NCBI GenBank assembly: GCA_959347315.1
Contig: OY365817.1
Span: forward strand, 4,942,643 to 5,006,642
Length of the DNA: 64,000 nucleotides
Reading direction: 5' to 3'
DNA from: Bimastos eiseni
Taxonomy: Eukaryota > Annelida > Clitellata > Crassiclitellata > Lumbricidae
Part shown: positions 42,320 through 54,259 of the stretch, piece after piece
Position numbering within the stretch: the first letter of the stretch is position 1
Layout of the letters: the number at the start of each line of letters is the position of its first letter
Notes under the pieces: model-generated
The model's database searches: none
Seen by the model: the letters and a program-made list of their open reading frames with translations, nothing else
Told to the model about the DNA's origin: nothing
Translations under genes and position numbers: made by a program

Positions 42320-43025
42320 GTAATCTCCGAATCTCTAAAGCGCCACTTGAAAACCAAGCGCAGGGCACCAGCCTATTCACGCACTGCATCAAATCAAGAG
42401 GTGTTGTCCAAAGGATAGTCCGTGGTAGAGCATACGTAGCCCGGTTCCCAGGAGGTCAGCTAAGGCAGAGTAGCTGTTAAGGAGGGTGTCGTTTTGGTCG
42501 AGGATTGACAGGAGGAATATCAAGTATGGAGTCTGGGTAAGAGTTCTTGAAAAGGTGAGACTTAAGTTTAGAATGAAAATCCAGAGGTGATGGATAGGGG
42601 AGCTTAGAATAGATGATGTTGGATGACAGGCAGTGATGGTGGAAGAATTGAAATGTACGGAATTCAGGAAGCGATCTGCCTCCTGAACTCCGTACATTTC
42701 AATTCCACGTTCCAGAGACGTGGTGCAGCGTTGGATATGGCTCGGTTGGAAAACTTAGGATGAGATGTGACTGGGGGTCGAGTAAGGGTGAGACAGGATG
42801 ATGATCTGGTATAGCGAATTGGCTGTATGGTGAAGAGTTCGCGAAGGTTTTTGGGCTGGGAGTATTGTAGGAGCTATAAATTAGCGATAGTACTTTGAAA
42901 TGAATGCCCTCTGAGATTTTTAGCCAGTGATTAGATTTCGAGATTGGAGTGATGTGATGATGTTTGGGCGTTCTGGTGACGGCTCTGGCGAATGAGTTTC
43001 GGATGAGTTGGAGACGCTTGATCTA
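42320..43025 (-). pseudogene. CR1/L2-like LINE 3' region, minus strand
   Basis: The - strand encodes KRLQLIRNSFARAVTRTPKH, HITPISKSNHWLKISEGIHF, KVLSLIYSS and, after frame changes, SCLTLTRPPVTSH and APRLWN-type blocks, then the 3' UTR. The UTR part (42325-42600) is shared with 560-830 inside the first MITE. It is interrupted by the near-perfect hairpin at 42645-42705. Confidence 0.8.
42645..42705. repeat. Near-perfect 25-bp hairpin inside the LINE
   Basis: Arms GAATTGAAATGTACGGAATT/CAGGA and its complement with one mismatch, loop of 11 nt. Confidence 0.95.
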
Positions 43026-43029
43026 ACTG

Positions 43030-43440
43030 GATCTCGGAGTAAAAGTGCATTTTAGTGAATTCATCAAATTGAAGCTGGGTCTATTATATAAAACATGCTT
43101 AGCCAAAGTAGAATCTAGGCATGATTTATATAATAGATCCAGCTTCTATTAGGTGAATCCAAATTTTGGATCCATCTAAGCGACATTCTGTTATCAATCC
43201 ATCTTCTACTTAACGCATGATTCTTTTCATCGATCCAGCTTCCATTTGAGCATAATTCTTTTATTCTATTCATCAATCTAGTTTCTAAGTACACGTACAC
43301 AGCTTTCTTTCTAACGATCCTGCTTCCAAATAAGCTGCATTTTGCATCAATCCAGCTTATACTTCGGCTATGCATGATTTATATAATGAATCCAGCTTCC
43401 ATTTAAGCTACAATTGGACGTCCATTCATGTCACATTCAC
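43030..43440. repeat. About 34-bp satellite, second family, small foldback
   Basis: Degenerate CATGATTCTTTTCATCGATC / CAGCTTCCATTTGAG units from about 43140 to 43440. The left edge has one unit in opposite orientation, so 43075-43144 forms an imperfect hairpin (GGGTCTATTATATAAAACAT...). Related arrays are inside 23093-23515 and at 56560-57140. Confidence 0.75.
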
Positions 43441-43900
43441 CAATTTGAAATGCGTGCTACACTGAAACTGAAATAGACGGTAGGCCTATAATCACGCTAA
43501 AATATAGGATAGGGCCCAAGAAATAATTACTTACGCTAAAACACACCATATCAATTATGAAATAATTAAAGACGCTAAAATAAAATTATACGATATGGAC
43601 TAGGAAATTATTAAATACGCTAAAATACGCTATATGAACCATGAAATAATTAATTTTGCACTAAAATGCACTTTTACCGATTTCGGCTCATCAATCGGTA
43701 TATGAAACAATTTGACTGACGGCCGAGTGCGGGAATTGAAAATTTTAATTTTCCTCATCTCGTTGCAAAACGAGTCAGGATATAGCACTGCGTGTTAACT
43801 TTTCTCGATCAACATCGGCTAGCAGTCCACAATGTCATTTCCTCTCGTCTTATCCTATTACAAATTTCGGATGTCGAAAAGTCTTCCAATGCAAGCCTTC
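43441..43900. other. No gene seen; diverged GAAATAATTAA..CGCTAAAATA repeat
   Basis: 43490-43680 holds about four diverged copies of a roughly 50-bp unit around AATAATTAMWKACGCTAAAA. Confidence 0.5.
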
Positions 43901-44185
43901 ATTGGACGGCTGCATAATTCATCACAGTGATATTGTTATGGTCACGTACGGATAGATATTTAGGTTCCCGGCGCTGTAGTTCTTACTCATTCCTAGTTGT
44001 TGCATTTCTCCTGCTGCTGTCGGGTGGCAATGAAAGCAGCCCTGGCCCACCCTCCGGAAAAGTCCTGTTTAAAAAATTTACAACGAAACCAACGGTCATA
44101 AACTTCTGCAGCTTCAATCAACATCCGTTCAGCCATTCGTCGCTCAGCGCCGATAATCCAATTTATTGGTATCGTCTTTTCTAGT
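43900..44185 (+). pseudogene. LINE ORF2 5' fragment with 2A-like motif
   Basis: A frame from 43927 encodes a hydrophobic stretch FLVVAFLLLLSG followed by GNESSPGPPSGKV and VINFCSFNQ, matching the N-terminus of CR1/L2-type ORF2 (LLLLSGDxExNPGP...). The D-x-E-x-N-P-G-P ribosome-skipping consensus is degraded to G-N-E-S-S-P-G-P. It is cut after about 85 codons. Confidence 0.65.
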
Positions 44186-44339
44186 TAGCATCAGAGGCAT
44201 TTCACTGTCTTAATCTATATATAATTATATACATTATCGTTTAGTATTTCACTAGTTATATTAAATATAGAAGAAGGCAGATATCAATGATGATGAAAAT
44301 GATGCTTTAGAGAGCCTTGATTGAGACAAGAGACAAGTT

Positions 44340-44800
44340 CAGAATCTAAACATTTATACATGTGATAGATGCATTTGAGTCAAGTCTGGCACGAAGGGCC
44401 TTAGTATACAATGACGCTCCAAAAAAGTTTTCATTCTTAAATAAACTAAAAGCTACAGAAGAAGAGATTCATGAAGTAGTTAGTTCTTTATACCAAACAT
44501 ATTATGAAGACGTGGACATGAATCTTGTAGGAGAACTCAATCATTTTCATAAATAATTATGTTAAACATAGTCAAGCACATGGTTCACCGGAACATGATA
44601 GTCTGACACATCAGGATCTGTATAGGGTAACATTTAACGATCGTGTCCAATCAGAATTCCCTAATGTAGAAGCAATTTTGAGATTGTATCTTATTATGAT
44701 GGTTGCAAATTGCTCTGGAGAAAGATCTTTTTCTCGGCTGAAGAGGATAAAAGATGAAAATAGAATATCTGGATATAAAGGGTCCCATACCTAAGCTAAC
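44340..44800 (+). pseudogene. hAT transposase C-terminal fragment
   Basis: 44362-44556 encodes FESSLARRALVYNDAPKKFS and EEIHEVVSSLYQTYYEDVD. After a stop and frame change, 44580-44790 encodes FPNVEAILRLYLIMMVANCS and then GERSFSRLKRIKDENR, the hATC dimerisation signature (NCSxERSFSxLKxIKxxxR). Truncated and broken, so not active. It belongs to the family usually annotated as ZMYM- or zinc-finger-like hAT transposases. Confidence 0.8.
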
Positions 44801-44829
44801 TTAGGGCCTGATCAAGTCTAAGAATTATC

Positions 44830-45035
44830 CTCTGTTAAGAACTAACTACCCTATTCCATTAGCTATGGGAGGCAATTTATCATAGGAGGAATTAATTCTC
44901 CGTCAATAATTTTTTTTCTAGGAAGAATTAACCCCACGGGAGTGACTATTCACGTATGTTCAAACTAATACATTCCACTGCTCAATTGTTCCTAGGAAGA
45001 ATTCACTCCACCAGTCAATATATCCTAGGATGAAT
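44830..45035. repeat. 33-bp satellite, reverse-orientation block
   Basis: About six units of the AATTGTTCCTAGGAAGAATT / CACTCCACCAG type, same family as the right arm of 32256-34110. The LINE that follows inserted into it. Confidence 0.7.
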
Positions 45036-45307
45036 TGACCATCAATCAATCAATCAATCAAATCAGTTTATTGCTCCAGGATACAAGATACATCAATTGA
45101 CAATATGCATGTTTAACATTTTGGAGGAGACAATAGGAGACCCAGAAGGGACCGTGGTCCCGCTAGGTAGGGCCACCTATATGTACACAATGAAAAACAT
45201 TTCAAAATGGCTAAGGATTGATAATGAAACTTAACTATGATAACGGAGTTAAGCAGAAACAAACATGTTAAACATATTTGAACATAATAAGCAAAGTAGG
45301 AATCCAA

Positions 45308-46435
45308 TTAAAAGTCCTGCTCAGTAATCCATGTTCTTAAGTGATGCCTGAAGGACTTGAAGTTTGGGATATTGCGAAGGCGCGGAGGTATTTTATTCCA
45401 TTCTTCTGGTCCAGCACATCTAACTGAAAATTTGCGGGTGTTAGTACGAGCAAATTCACTTCTGTATGAGGTTAGATTGCTCGTGTTGTAGGAGTGGATG
45501 TCTGAGGTTAGGTTATAAAGATTAGTAAGCGAGCTAGGTAGTGTATTGTAAGTGTACCTATACATAAATTCACTGATCTGGAGTCGCTTGATTTGTGAAA
45601 GTTCTAGAATGCCAAACTTATCAAATAATTGCTTTGTATGAAAATTATAGGGTGATCCAGCTATTATTCTAAGTATCTTCTTTTGTAGAATTTGTATTCT
45701 CACTAGTCGAGAATTATAATTTGAGGCCCAAATCATATTACAATACGAAATGTACGGATATATCATGGAATAGTAAAATATAAGCAAAATATTTGTAGGT
45801 AGCAGATAAGATATTCGTTTCAATGTTCCTACATTTTTTGCAATTTTTATTGCAATTTGTTCAATGTGTTCGTTCCAAGTAAGGTGCTGATCTACATATA
45901 CTCCAAGGAATTTCACGGATCTTACTTGTGGAATGTCAATATTATCTATTTGGACCTTTCCCTTCTGTGATGGTAATGATTTCCTATGAGAGCAGAAAAC
46001 AATATAAGTTGTTTTTGTCAGATTGAGGGATAATTTATTTGCTTTGAACCAATCCGATACTAATGCAAGTTCCTGGTTGAGTATACTGTATAGTTCGTCA
46101 TAGGATTTATGAGATAAGAAAACATTTGAATCGTCCGCAAAGAGAACAAAGTGAAGATTAGAGGATATATTAGGAAGGTCGTTGATGTATATCAGGAATA
46201 AGAGAGGACCAAGTATGGAGCCTTGTAGTACCCCATATTTTATTAATTTAAATTTAGATTTTATGCAATTGCATTTAACTTGTTGCTGCCGATGGCTGAG
46301 ATAATCCTTAAACCATGAAAGAGGGATACCTCGGATTCCATAATTTTCCAATTTCTTTATTAGTATACTGTGGACTACGGTATCAAATGTTTGGCTAAGT
46401 CTAAAAATATTCCTATGAGTATTCATTATTATCAA
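45308..46435 (-). pseudogene. LINE ORF2, catalytic RT core and C-terminus
   Basis: Continues the preceding frame after a frameshift: RLSQTFDTVVHSILIKKLEN, GIRGIPLSWFKDYLSHRQQQ, GVLQGSILGPLLFLIYINDL, the catalytic FADD box, then SDWFKANKLSLNLTKTTYIV, VKFLGVYVDQHLTWNEHIEQ and the C-terminal SVRCAGPEEWNKIPPRL. Both catalytic Asp of the FADD box are present. The first 10 residues are out-of-frame read-in. Confidence 0.9.
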
Positions 46436-47315
46436 TGGCTTGAGTTATCTTATCCTGTATGTTTATGAGAGACATAGATGTTGTATGGCCTGGTCTGAAT
46501 CCATGTTGCAGAGGGTGGAGGATATTTAATTTGGAAATGTAGCTATGTAGTCTGTGGTACATAACTTTTTCAAGTAATTTAGAGAAGTAGGGAAATATGG
46601 ATATAGGTCTATAATTTGTAAGATCATCTCTATTTCCCTGTTTGAATATTGGTGTAACCGTAGATCTTTTCATTTCATTAGGTACTACTCTTGTTAATAG
46701 TGAACAGTTAATTATATCTGTTAACGGGGCTGCTATAAAGGGCAGAAGTGGTCCAACTATACTTGGATCAAGTTGGTCCGGTCCAGAACTATGTGAAAGT
46801 TTGAGAGATTGGTTAATCTCCAGTAACTCTTCTGGTGATGTTGGAGTAACTGCAAAGGAATTAACAGGTGGGGGTTTTAAATGTTTCGTGAAGGAGCAAG
46901 TATGATTTGGAATTTTTCCAGATAGGTTTTTAGCAATGTCAGTAAAGTAATTATTAAACTTCTCAGCCATTAGCTCACTGTCAGTGATCACCTGACCATT
47001 TGTGGTAAGAAATTCAATTCCCGCGTCCTCATTTTTCGAGTTAACTATAGTTTTTATAATGTTCCAAGTCTTTTTAATGTCACATCTATATTTTACAAAT
47101 TCGGTAGCATAGTAGTTACGCTCAGATTTAGTTTTGATTGTTTTAAATTTATTTCTATATGCAATGAACCTATTTTTATTTACGTGGTTTGGGTTTTTTA
47201 TATATTTTAGGTACAGTTTATTCTTTTGCCTGCACGATTTAAGTAATCCTTTTGTCATCCAAGGATGGTCAAAAGAGTTACGACTGCGTTTATTAACTTG
47301 TTTCAGAGGGACCAT
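46413..47315 (-). pseudogene. LINE ORF2, N-terminal half of reverse transcriptase
   Basis: 300 codons: HPWMTKGLLKSCRQKNKLY (the usual pre-RT segment), SLKLSHSSGPDQLDPSIVGP, TPIFKQGNRDDLTNYRPISI, LQHGFRPGHTTSMSLINIQD, ending AIDNNEYS. RT blocks 0-2 are intact. The frame is lost in front of the FDTV block, where the next frame overlaps by 23 nt. Start: first Met, but the 5' end is truncated so the true start is not here. Confidence 0.9.
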
Positions 47316-47360
47316 AGAGTGTTTTAAAGAGGGACAGTATTTAGCCTACTACACCGGCTC

Positions 47361-47594
47361 TCAAGAGTTATTCAAGAGTTAACTGTAAGATAAACGGGCA
47401 ATTGCACGCAAGTAAGTAAGAACATCTGCTTGTCCATTAGAAGAAACGGATATCAAGACTCTGTCGCGAAGATTATGGTGTTTTTTTCTTATCGGCCGGT
47501 TACTGAACGCCCGTCGCTCCCAGGACTTGCAGAAAACTAGCCTTTTGTTTCGAACAGTCCATTCTTAAACCCTAGATGAAGTCCATAGCGTTGG
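47361..47594. other. Junction between LINE and copy B, nothing seen
   Basis: No repeat or coding signature recognised. Confidence 0.4.
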
Positions 47595-48071
47595 GTGACT
47601 GCACTGAAGAAGAGACTGCAGACTGTTGTGCCAACCGTCAATCACATTGTTGTTCGTGCACTGAAAACTTCTGACCGTCTACAGTTAAAAAGGACGAAGT
47701 TCAGTTACACAAGTGTCAGAGAGAGATCATCAGGATTTTCCGTGGCAATACCTTCTAGCAAGCCGGTCAGATGGGATATGCCTGCGACGGTATCTACGCT
47801 TAAGGCGTCTAATGTTCCGATGAGGTATCCGACAATGTTGATCAGGCCAGGCTTAATTGTGACGTTCCGAATTGAGCTTCGTGATGACCTGGCGGAAGAA
47901 GCGCATCGGATTAGGTATCCGATCGTAGAGAGCGATGAGGTCAAACGTTGGTTGATCGGTCTAGGACGAGAGGTCACCAAAGAGAGGGATAGGGAGGAGG
48001 CCATTACGAAACGCCTTTTTATCAAGCCGTCTCCAACCACGAAGGTAGGCTGGAAAGCGAAGGTAAGATGA
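47595..48071 (+). CDS. Unidentified coding segment, intact copy
   Basis: 158 codons, Arg/Lys/Glu-rich with regular alternation: PMRYPTMLIRPGLIVTFRIE, then LRDDLAEEAHRIRYPIVESD, EVKRWLIGLGREVTKERDRE and KRLFIKPSPTTK. Two potential splice donors (GAAG|GTAGGC, GAAG|GTAAGA) precede the stop. The homologous segment in copy A (7930-8300) is frame-broken and carries a minisatellite. IRPGLIVTFRIEL faintly recalls the beta-strand of ASH/MSP-type domains of ciliary proteins, but I would not rely on it. Could be the last part of a host gene cut by the duplication edge. Confidence 0.4.
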   Translation: MTALKKRLQTVVPTVNHIVVRALKTSDRLQLKRTKFSYTSVRERSSGFSVAIPSSKPVRWDMPATVSTLKASNVPMRYPTMLIRPGLIVTFRIELRDDLAEEAHRIRYPIVESDEVKRWLIGLGREVTKERDREEAITKRLFIKPSPTTKVGWKAKVR

Positions 48072-48849
48072 GCGCAGAGGAGTGTCAAGGTGTATCGAAG
48101 AAGACCACGATTGGATATCAACGGCGATTAGACAACTGTTGCATGTGATCCTTTGCAGCCGTTGCGAGTAATGATGACATCGAGCTAATCAATCAACCAA
48201 AGTAATGATTGGTGCGGCGACATGTTGGACTAACCAAAACTGTGAGCGACAATCCAGAAGGCGTGTAGTTTCCGAAATGTTCTTCAGATTAATTTTGAGG
48301 TTCCTGGTAGTGAATAGTTGGTGGCTGAATGTGGAATAGACATCACAAGACCCGTATGAGCTGAATGTGAAGTAGACATCAAATTCTAAGGGTGTAACGG
48401 CCATTGAGACGGAACGTGTGCAACAGACGGAACAGTTGATCGACACGTGCAATGTATAGGTTCTGTTTCTTACATGGCAGTTAATTGCTGATGTTCGTGG
48501 AAAGAGGACGAACGGAAGAATCCTTGCAAAAAAGGTTAGGTTGAATAGAGCTTAACTTATGAAAGATTGAGCTACATCGAGGGTTAGTGGGAATTATAAT
48601 ACCTGCATCAATCTATGATGTGTATAGTAACCTGATTCCTTAAGAAATAATCAGACTAAACCGTTTCCAGATCAACTACAAACAAGAACCAAAATGCGGT
48701 AGGTAGAATTGGTTTAATTTATTAATATATGACTATGTTATGATATTGTTAATAATAAATATTCATTTATTAATATATATGGGATGTCACACCGCAAACC
48801 ATTACAATATGTGAGTTGTTTAGTACCATAGTCTAATTCAATCGAGTTT
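48072..48849. other. Copy B left part, no gene seen
   Basis: From 48385 on it matches 8400-8880 closely; the preceding 300 bp match copy A only in patches. Confidence 0.6.
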
Positions 48850-50005
48850 AAGACAATATTACAATAAATGCGATTATTCGTTGGAGGTTCCACCTACGAC
48901 TAAGAGTTCTGTGTAGGACTCCAGGGATGGGATTCTTGTCATCCGTAATAGGCTGTGTGAAGGTACGTGACCTAGGTCTAAGATCATGACGATTTTTATC
49001 GACTGGGGAAATATCAAACTCTGGACGTGTGTACTTATAGACTCAGCCGATCACAAACGGTCTTCTTCGGCTGTCCGTACCCTTGTCTCAGCATCCTCGG
49101 ATCCTTCCAACAAGTAGTTTGCTCTCCTCACTCGGCAGAGGAATTTCGCTATTTCTGTCGCAAGGCGGGGGTGCCGTAAATGAGCCTCGCAACCCTCGTC
49201 GAACTGGATAGACCGACAACATGGAGGGCGTGAATTGGCAGCCCATGAGTCCTGAGCTCTCGCCGGGCAAAAAGCGACCGCGAGCAGTCGGTAGTTTGTT
49301 GTTGACATGGAGGGTGGTAGTGAAATGCATGTCAAAGGAGATGAGTTATTGCCTGTTTTAAGCTACTGTAGAACTATTTCCTATAGATAGGTCCTCATTT
49401 TATGATGCGGGGTCAAAACATTTATATCCAAGCAAACTGAACTTATAACATATATGGACTACGCTTTGTCCACGACTACATTATGTAGGAATGGATTGAT
49501 TACAATTGAGGTAACAAGGACGAATCATGTACGGGAACGTCATTTAGGCAAGCGCAGAGAGAGTTGTTTTGGCGCTACATAAATGACCATGCACGCTTTC
49601 CAGTGCAAATGCCAATTGTTATTTACTTTGTCGCTTATAAGCTATTATATTATATGCTTGCAATGGTTTATGGTATAGTTGACCTAAAACAAAGGATAAT
49701 TATTACATCTGGCTTTTTGTTATACATGCAGGGCAGTAAGGAAGCTGTAAACCTGTACTTCCACGACATTTGAATTCAAGATGATTCTCCAGTATGAAGA
49801 TCCGTTGTTATTACATTTATACTAGGTATTGTATAAAGATCCGAAAAACGATAACACATAAAGCTGCATTCGAGCGAATTGGACGAAGCTGTATTTCACA
49901 TAAACCAATTGTTCATGGTTTCGTTTAATGGCCTTTGTTGATGAGTTCGGTCGGAAGTCGTACCATAACTTTAATTCACTCACCAATTTCTTAGATGCGT
50001 CGACA
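48850..50005 (-). pseudogene. Second copy of the exon-like segment, split by an 866-bp insertion
   Basis: Counterpart of 8888-9175. The frame runs from about 50000 (DASKKLVSELKLWYDFRPNS) to KRNHEQL, is then interrupted by 49040-49905, and resumes (TRPEFDISPVDKNRHDLRPR-like) with a 12-bp in-frame insertion before PIPGVLHRTLSRRWNLQ. Confidence 0.4.
49040..49905. mobile_element. 866-bp insertion specific to copy B, unclassified
   Basis: Defined by comparison with the uninterrupted copy A (TGTACTGATA|CAATTGTTC at about 9055-9075). It starts GACTCAGCCGATC and ends CACATAAAC. No terminal inverted repeat or poly(A). The left third has an antisense frame of 94 codons (CRSIQFDEGCEAHLRHPRLA) of unknown origin. 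Confidence 0.6.
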
Positions 50006-51696
50006 TCATTGTTATCCTAATTATGTTGCGTGGTTTGCCTGTCTTTTGATTATTGCCGTTTCTGCAACATTTAACCAGCGTAGGCCTATCAATTGCGGAC
50101 GAATATATTCGTGTATGTCCTAGGCTAATCAGAAATTCAATGGACGCCTGTTAGGATACGCCGCTCATGTCCGTGAATAACTCAGAGAAAAATATAATTT
50201 AAATATTCAGTGTTTATAGGTTTTTGAGTGAAATAACGATTTAATTCTGCGCATACTTGTAGCGATAGGTATTAGTGAAAATAAAATCAGATGGAATAGA
50301 CGGAGACTTAGGGTTGCACTGAGTCTAGAGTTTAATCAACAGGTAGGTCACATGATTGCATTTCTTGCTGTGCCGAATTCCATGAACCAGCTTCCTTTAT
50401 GAACTTAGAAACTAAGATTGTCTCCATCAACTAAAATTTTATAATCTTGCTAACATTATACATAAATTCTCTTAATGAATAAATGAATGTTTTCTTTAAT
50501 AATGTCCTGCACGTCTACCGATTCACAACACCGCGTTAACTTTCATAGCGAGCGCTCTGTTCCGAAAATCATGTTCAGATATGTGGAGCGCAATTAAATT
50601 TGGAACAATCGTAATTTCCTCAATAATTATTACACTGACTGAAGTGCATGAATAATCATTCGGCAGCGTCTATATTGTATCAGCGCTTCAATAAACTTCC
50701 CTGTTAGACAGATTCTCCTACATTCTCAGTCATTCTCCTTGCCATCCATCAGATCGTGAGATCATGTTCTCTTTCCTTCGAATTATCTGTAGTTTGGTCT
50801 CATTGCAGCCTTCCCTTCTCTGAAGAGAATCTCCACATTTTTTTTCATGGACTTTATTTTGCCTTCGATCAGGTCTAGGTCTGTAAACTAAGTGTTACCG
50901 ATACTATTGACTCAATTGCCATGCAATTTGCATTTGCATTGCCTTTGATTTTGTCCCTGCATGCAAAGAATATTCACAATGAGACTATGGTTCCTATGGA
51001 TTGTCCTTCCTGAACTACGCATCCTGCACTTGGCCTGCTCTGACACCGGCGTCGCACTTTCGCAAATGTTTTGAATTATTTGCATCAACCTTCCTCCTAG
51101 TTAGAATTATTTTAGCTCCATCCGTTAGCATACCATCGCATTTTGTATCTTATGGAGTTGAATGCTTTCTGGGAGTCTATGGAACAGTTGAAAACGATCC
51201 GTTTTCTTTCAATTCGTTTGAAAGGGAAACATTTCGAAAGATTCTAGTCAATGATTATGCTCTTAGGTGTTCTAGGCTTGTAGTTTGAGAGCGAAAGAGA
51301 GACAGACAGACAGACACAGACAGACAGAAACAGAGAGACAGACAGAGAGAGGCAGAGCGAGAGAGAGATCGTGCGTGCAGATAAGTGGAAATTTGCTTCT
51401 AAAGAATTTGTTACACAAATTGTAACCGAAATTATTTTGTCTAATCGTGCATAAACATTAGTTCAATGGAGTGAATATTTTACATGACATTGTGAGCTTT
51501 CTGCAAATCTTAATTGATCTACCTAGACAGTATTTCGAATGTTTAAATCTAGGTTTTTAACGCCAGGGTTAACCTGCCACGTTCTCATAGAATAGTTTTT
51601 TTCCTGGATCACGAAATCGCCATCAACGTTTAGCAATCATGGCTTTCATCTTATAAATAAATAGACGATTCTATGTGCTCCTCTGTTCGGCTTTTC
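50006..51696. other. Copy B non-coding, matches 9180-10850
   Basis: Includes the (ACAG)n run at 51298-51370. No gene seen. Confidence 0.6.
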
Positions 51697-53395
51697 ATTA
51701 CTGCCTCTTATTGCCAAACCACTAACAGATATTATTAACTGCTCTTTAAGAACTGGCATAGTACCTAGTCCACTAAAGATAGCTAAGGTGACACCTATTT
51801 TTGAACAGGGAAATAAAGATGATGTTGCTAATTATAGACCAATTTCTATTTTGACCTACTTTTCAAAATTATTTGAACAAGTTATGTATGTGCGCCTCTA
51901 TGATTACATTAATAAAAAAGGTATACTGTGCCCATTTCAACACGGTTTTAAACCTGGTCATTCCACTGTAATGTCACTACTTAATATACAGGATGGTATA
52001 TCGGCCGCAATAGATCGCAATGAATATTCTCTAGACATATTCATTGATTTTGCGAAAGCTTTCGACACAGTTAATCATGATATCTTACTCAATAAGCTAG
52101 AAAATCTTGGTATTCATGGCATAGCACTTAATTGGTTAAAAGTTACCTTACCCATCGATATCAGCAGGTAAAATGTAATGGCTTTATATCATTGCTCAGA
52201 ACTACTAAAATATGGAGTTCCGCAAGGCTCCATCTTGGGATCTAATTTTCATTAATGATCTGCCTGATGTCTCTCCCATGCTTCAATTTTTGCTATTTGC
52301 TGACGATACAAAAATCCTTGCTTCTCATAAATCCTACGAAAAATTATTTGAAATAGTTAATCATGAACTGGAGACTGTTAGTGACTGGTTCAAATCAAAT
52401 ATGCTCTCATTGAATGTGACTAAGACAAACTATATTTTATTTAGTTCCCATCGCAAACAGATGCCTCAAATCCAAGGAACGCCTAATTTAAATAACATAC
52501 CAATACCGAAAGTCGCAACAACCAAGTCCTTGGGTGTTCAAATTGATCAACACCTTACATGAAATTATAATGTACAACATATTTCAACTAAAATTGCAAA
52601 CAATTTTGGAATAATAGCTAGAGTCATGCACCTGATTCCACCAAGTACACGAATATGCCTATACTACACGATCATCCACTCTGACTTAGCATACTCTAAC
52701 ATCATCTGGACTTCAAACTATCCTTCAAGATTAAGACACCTTAGTATTATACAGAAGAGAGCTCTCCGCATGATCAACGGTAGCCAATTCCTTGCTTCAT
52801 CTCAACCCATCTACAATGAACTTGGTATTTTGACTATTGAGCAATTGACCACTTACCAAACCCTTGAATTCATGTATAAATATACTCACAGTCAACTACC
52901 CGTTGTGTTTAATAACTACTTTTCCTCCCTTTCTGTTATAAACTCATACAGTCTACGATCCCCCGCTAACTACAGACCTGTGTTTTCCAGAACTAATACA
53001 CGAATGTTTTCAATTAGATACTTCAGCCCAAAGGCCTGGAACAGCTTTACCAGAGGAGATACGTTCCAGAAACGGCTCTCGGCTCTTTTAAAAAAAGAAT
53101 AATCGAATATTTGAACATTTGAATGTTTGATCAATTCAGCTTATGTGTGCATCTATAGATATATAAACTTATTGTCATTATATAGTAGTGAACTAGTTAA
53201 GAGTTAATTTTTTTCTAGTTTCAATGTCAAATCAGCTGCCGTAATTACTTGTCGTATTAGGGCGACCCGACTACGGGACTTGTGTTCTTTTTGGGGTATC
53301 TTCCTTGTTGGCTCCTTTTCCTTAAAAACTAGATTTGAATTACAATTGTAGCACTTGTTTGGATCAATAAAAACCAGTTGTTATGTTATGTTATT
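51697..53395 (+). pseudogene. Dead Jockey/CR1-superfamily LINE (copy B)
   Basis: Same element as 10850-12552 but less decayed: NYRPISILTYFSKLFEQV is intact and one frame covers 51788-52171. A shift follows near 52170-52212, then FADDTKILASHKS, TGA at 52560-52562 replacing a Trp codon, then 52626-53102 to the stop. The TTATG tail is at about 53378-53400. Confidence 0.9.
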
Positions 53396-53400
53396 TGTTA

Positions 53401-53548
53401 TTTTCACAGTTTTAGAGCTATTGACTCGAAACCTTCGCCGTTGGCTCGGCGAACACATGGGACACCCAGTAGAGGGCTTGGTGAACCCCGCGCCCACCCT
53501 GTTTCTGGTCTCCATGGATAAAAACCTATGCCACACTTACGTCACATC
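53401..53548. repeat. Helitron-related tail segment (copy B)
   Basis: Counterpart of 12553-12700. Confidence 0.65.
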
Positions 53549-53854
53549 CATAAAAACAGTTTCCTTCTCATTCGTCAGAAGCGTGTCGACGAAACACCTC
53601 CGAGATATCGTAAAGGTAGCAGGTATACAGTATCGTTTGCACAGTCGGTCAGATGGGTATGTACTTTATACGCAGACAGAAATAGAGAGACAGACAGAAA
53701 GAGAGGGGGGCTGACGAGTGACAACTCACTGCTGGACAAATTGGAAAACCCAGGAAAATCAACAAACAGACGAGCGTTCTGTAAAACTTCTGCTCTTCAA
53801 ATCAAATAATTCTGTTACCAACTAGTTATTAAGGATCCTAATTGTGGACCATTC

Positions 53855-54080
53855 TCCGGTCGGCCCGTAACATTCAGTGTGCGCTGAGTGAGCGGCTTCA
53901 ATCCTCGTCCGAGGCGTCAGTCACTGTGTAGGGACCTTCAATAAGTGTTTTGCGCCTAATTGCTCTGCAGTACAACTGCAATTGCGCCGTCGAGGCGTGT
54001 GCGCCTCTGAGCAAAAGATGTTGGAAGAAGTACAATATCGAATTTCAAAAATTTCAAATTTCAAGATTTTTAAATTTAGT
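53855..54080 (+). repeat. tRNA-derived SINE (first family), copy B
   Basis: Counterpart of 15478-15700: CCGGTCGGCCCGTAACATTC to AAATTTCAAGATTTTTAAAT. Confidence 0.85.
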
Positions 54081-54259
54081 GTAAATGTTTTAGTCAAACA
54101 TAGAGAAAAAATTTAAAAGCGCCAATTAATTTGGTCAATCAGTATGGCAATTTTAAAGGAATGGTTGAAAAGTAATTGGTTATAGAATTACAGTCGAAAT
54201 GTAATCGCAAATCGATTACATTTACATACATTTTATTGCAATTATATTCTGATCCCATT

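Larger units (their letters stand above)
45036..47360 (-). mobile_element. Jockey/CR1-superfamily LINE, 5'-truncated, about 2.3 kb
   Basis: Transcribed leftwards. ORF2 (47315-45308) lacks the endonuclease. The 3' UTR is about 240 bp and the tail at 45036-45062 is (TTGA)n on the - strand. Best preserved retroelement in the window, with a single frameshift near 46410. Confidence 0.92.

Noticed and set aside
47705..48121. Antisense 138-codon frame opposite 47595-48071
   Set aside because: Ser/Leu/Thr-rich shadow; the + strand has the more protein-like composition and donor sites.
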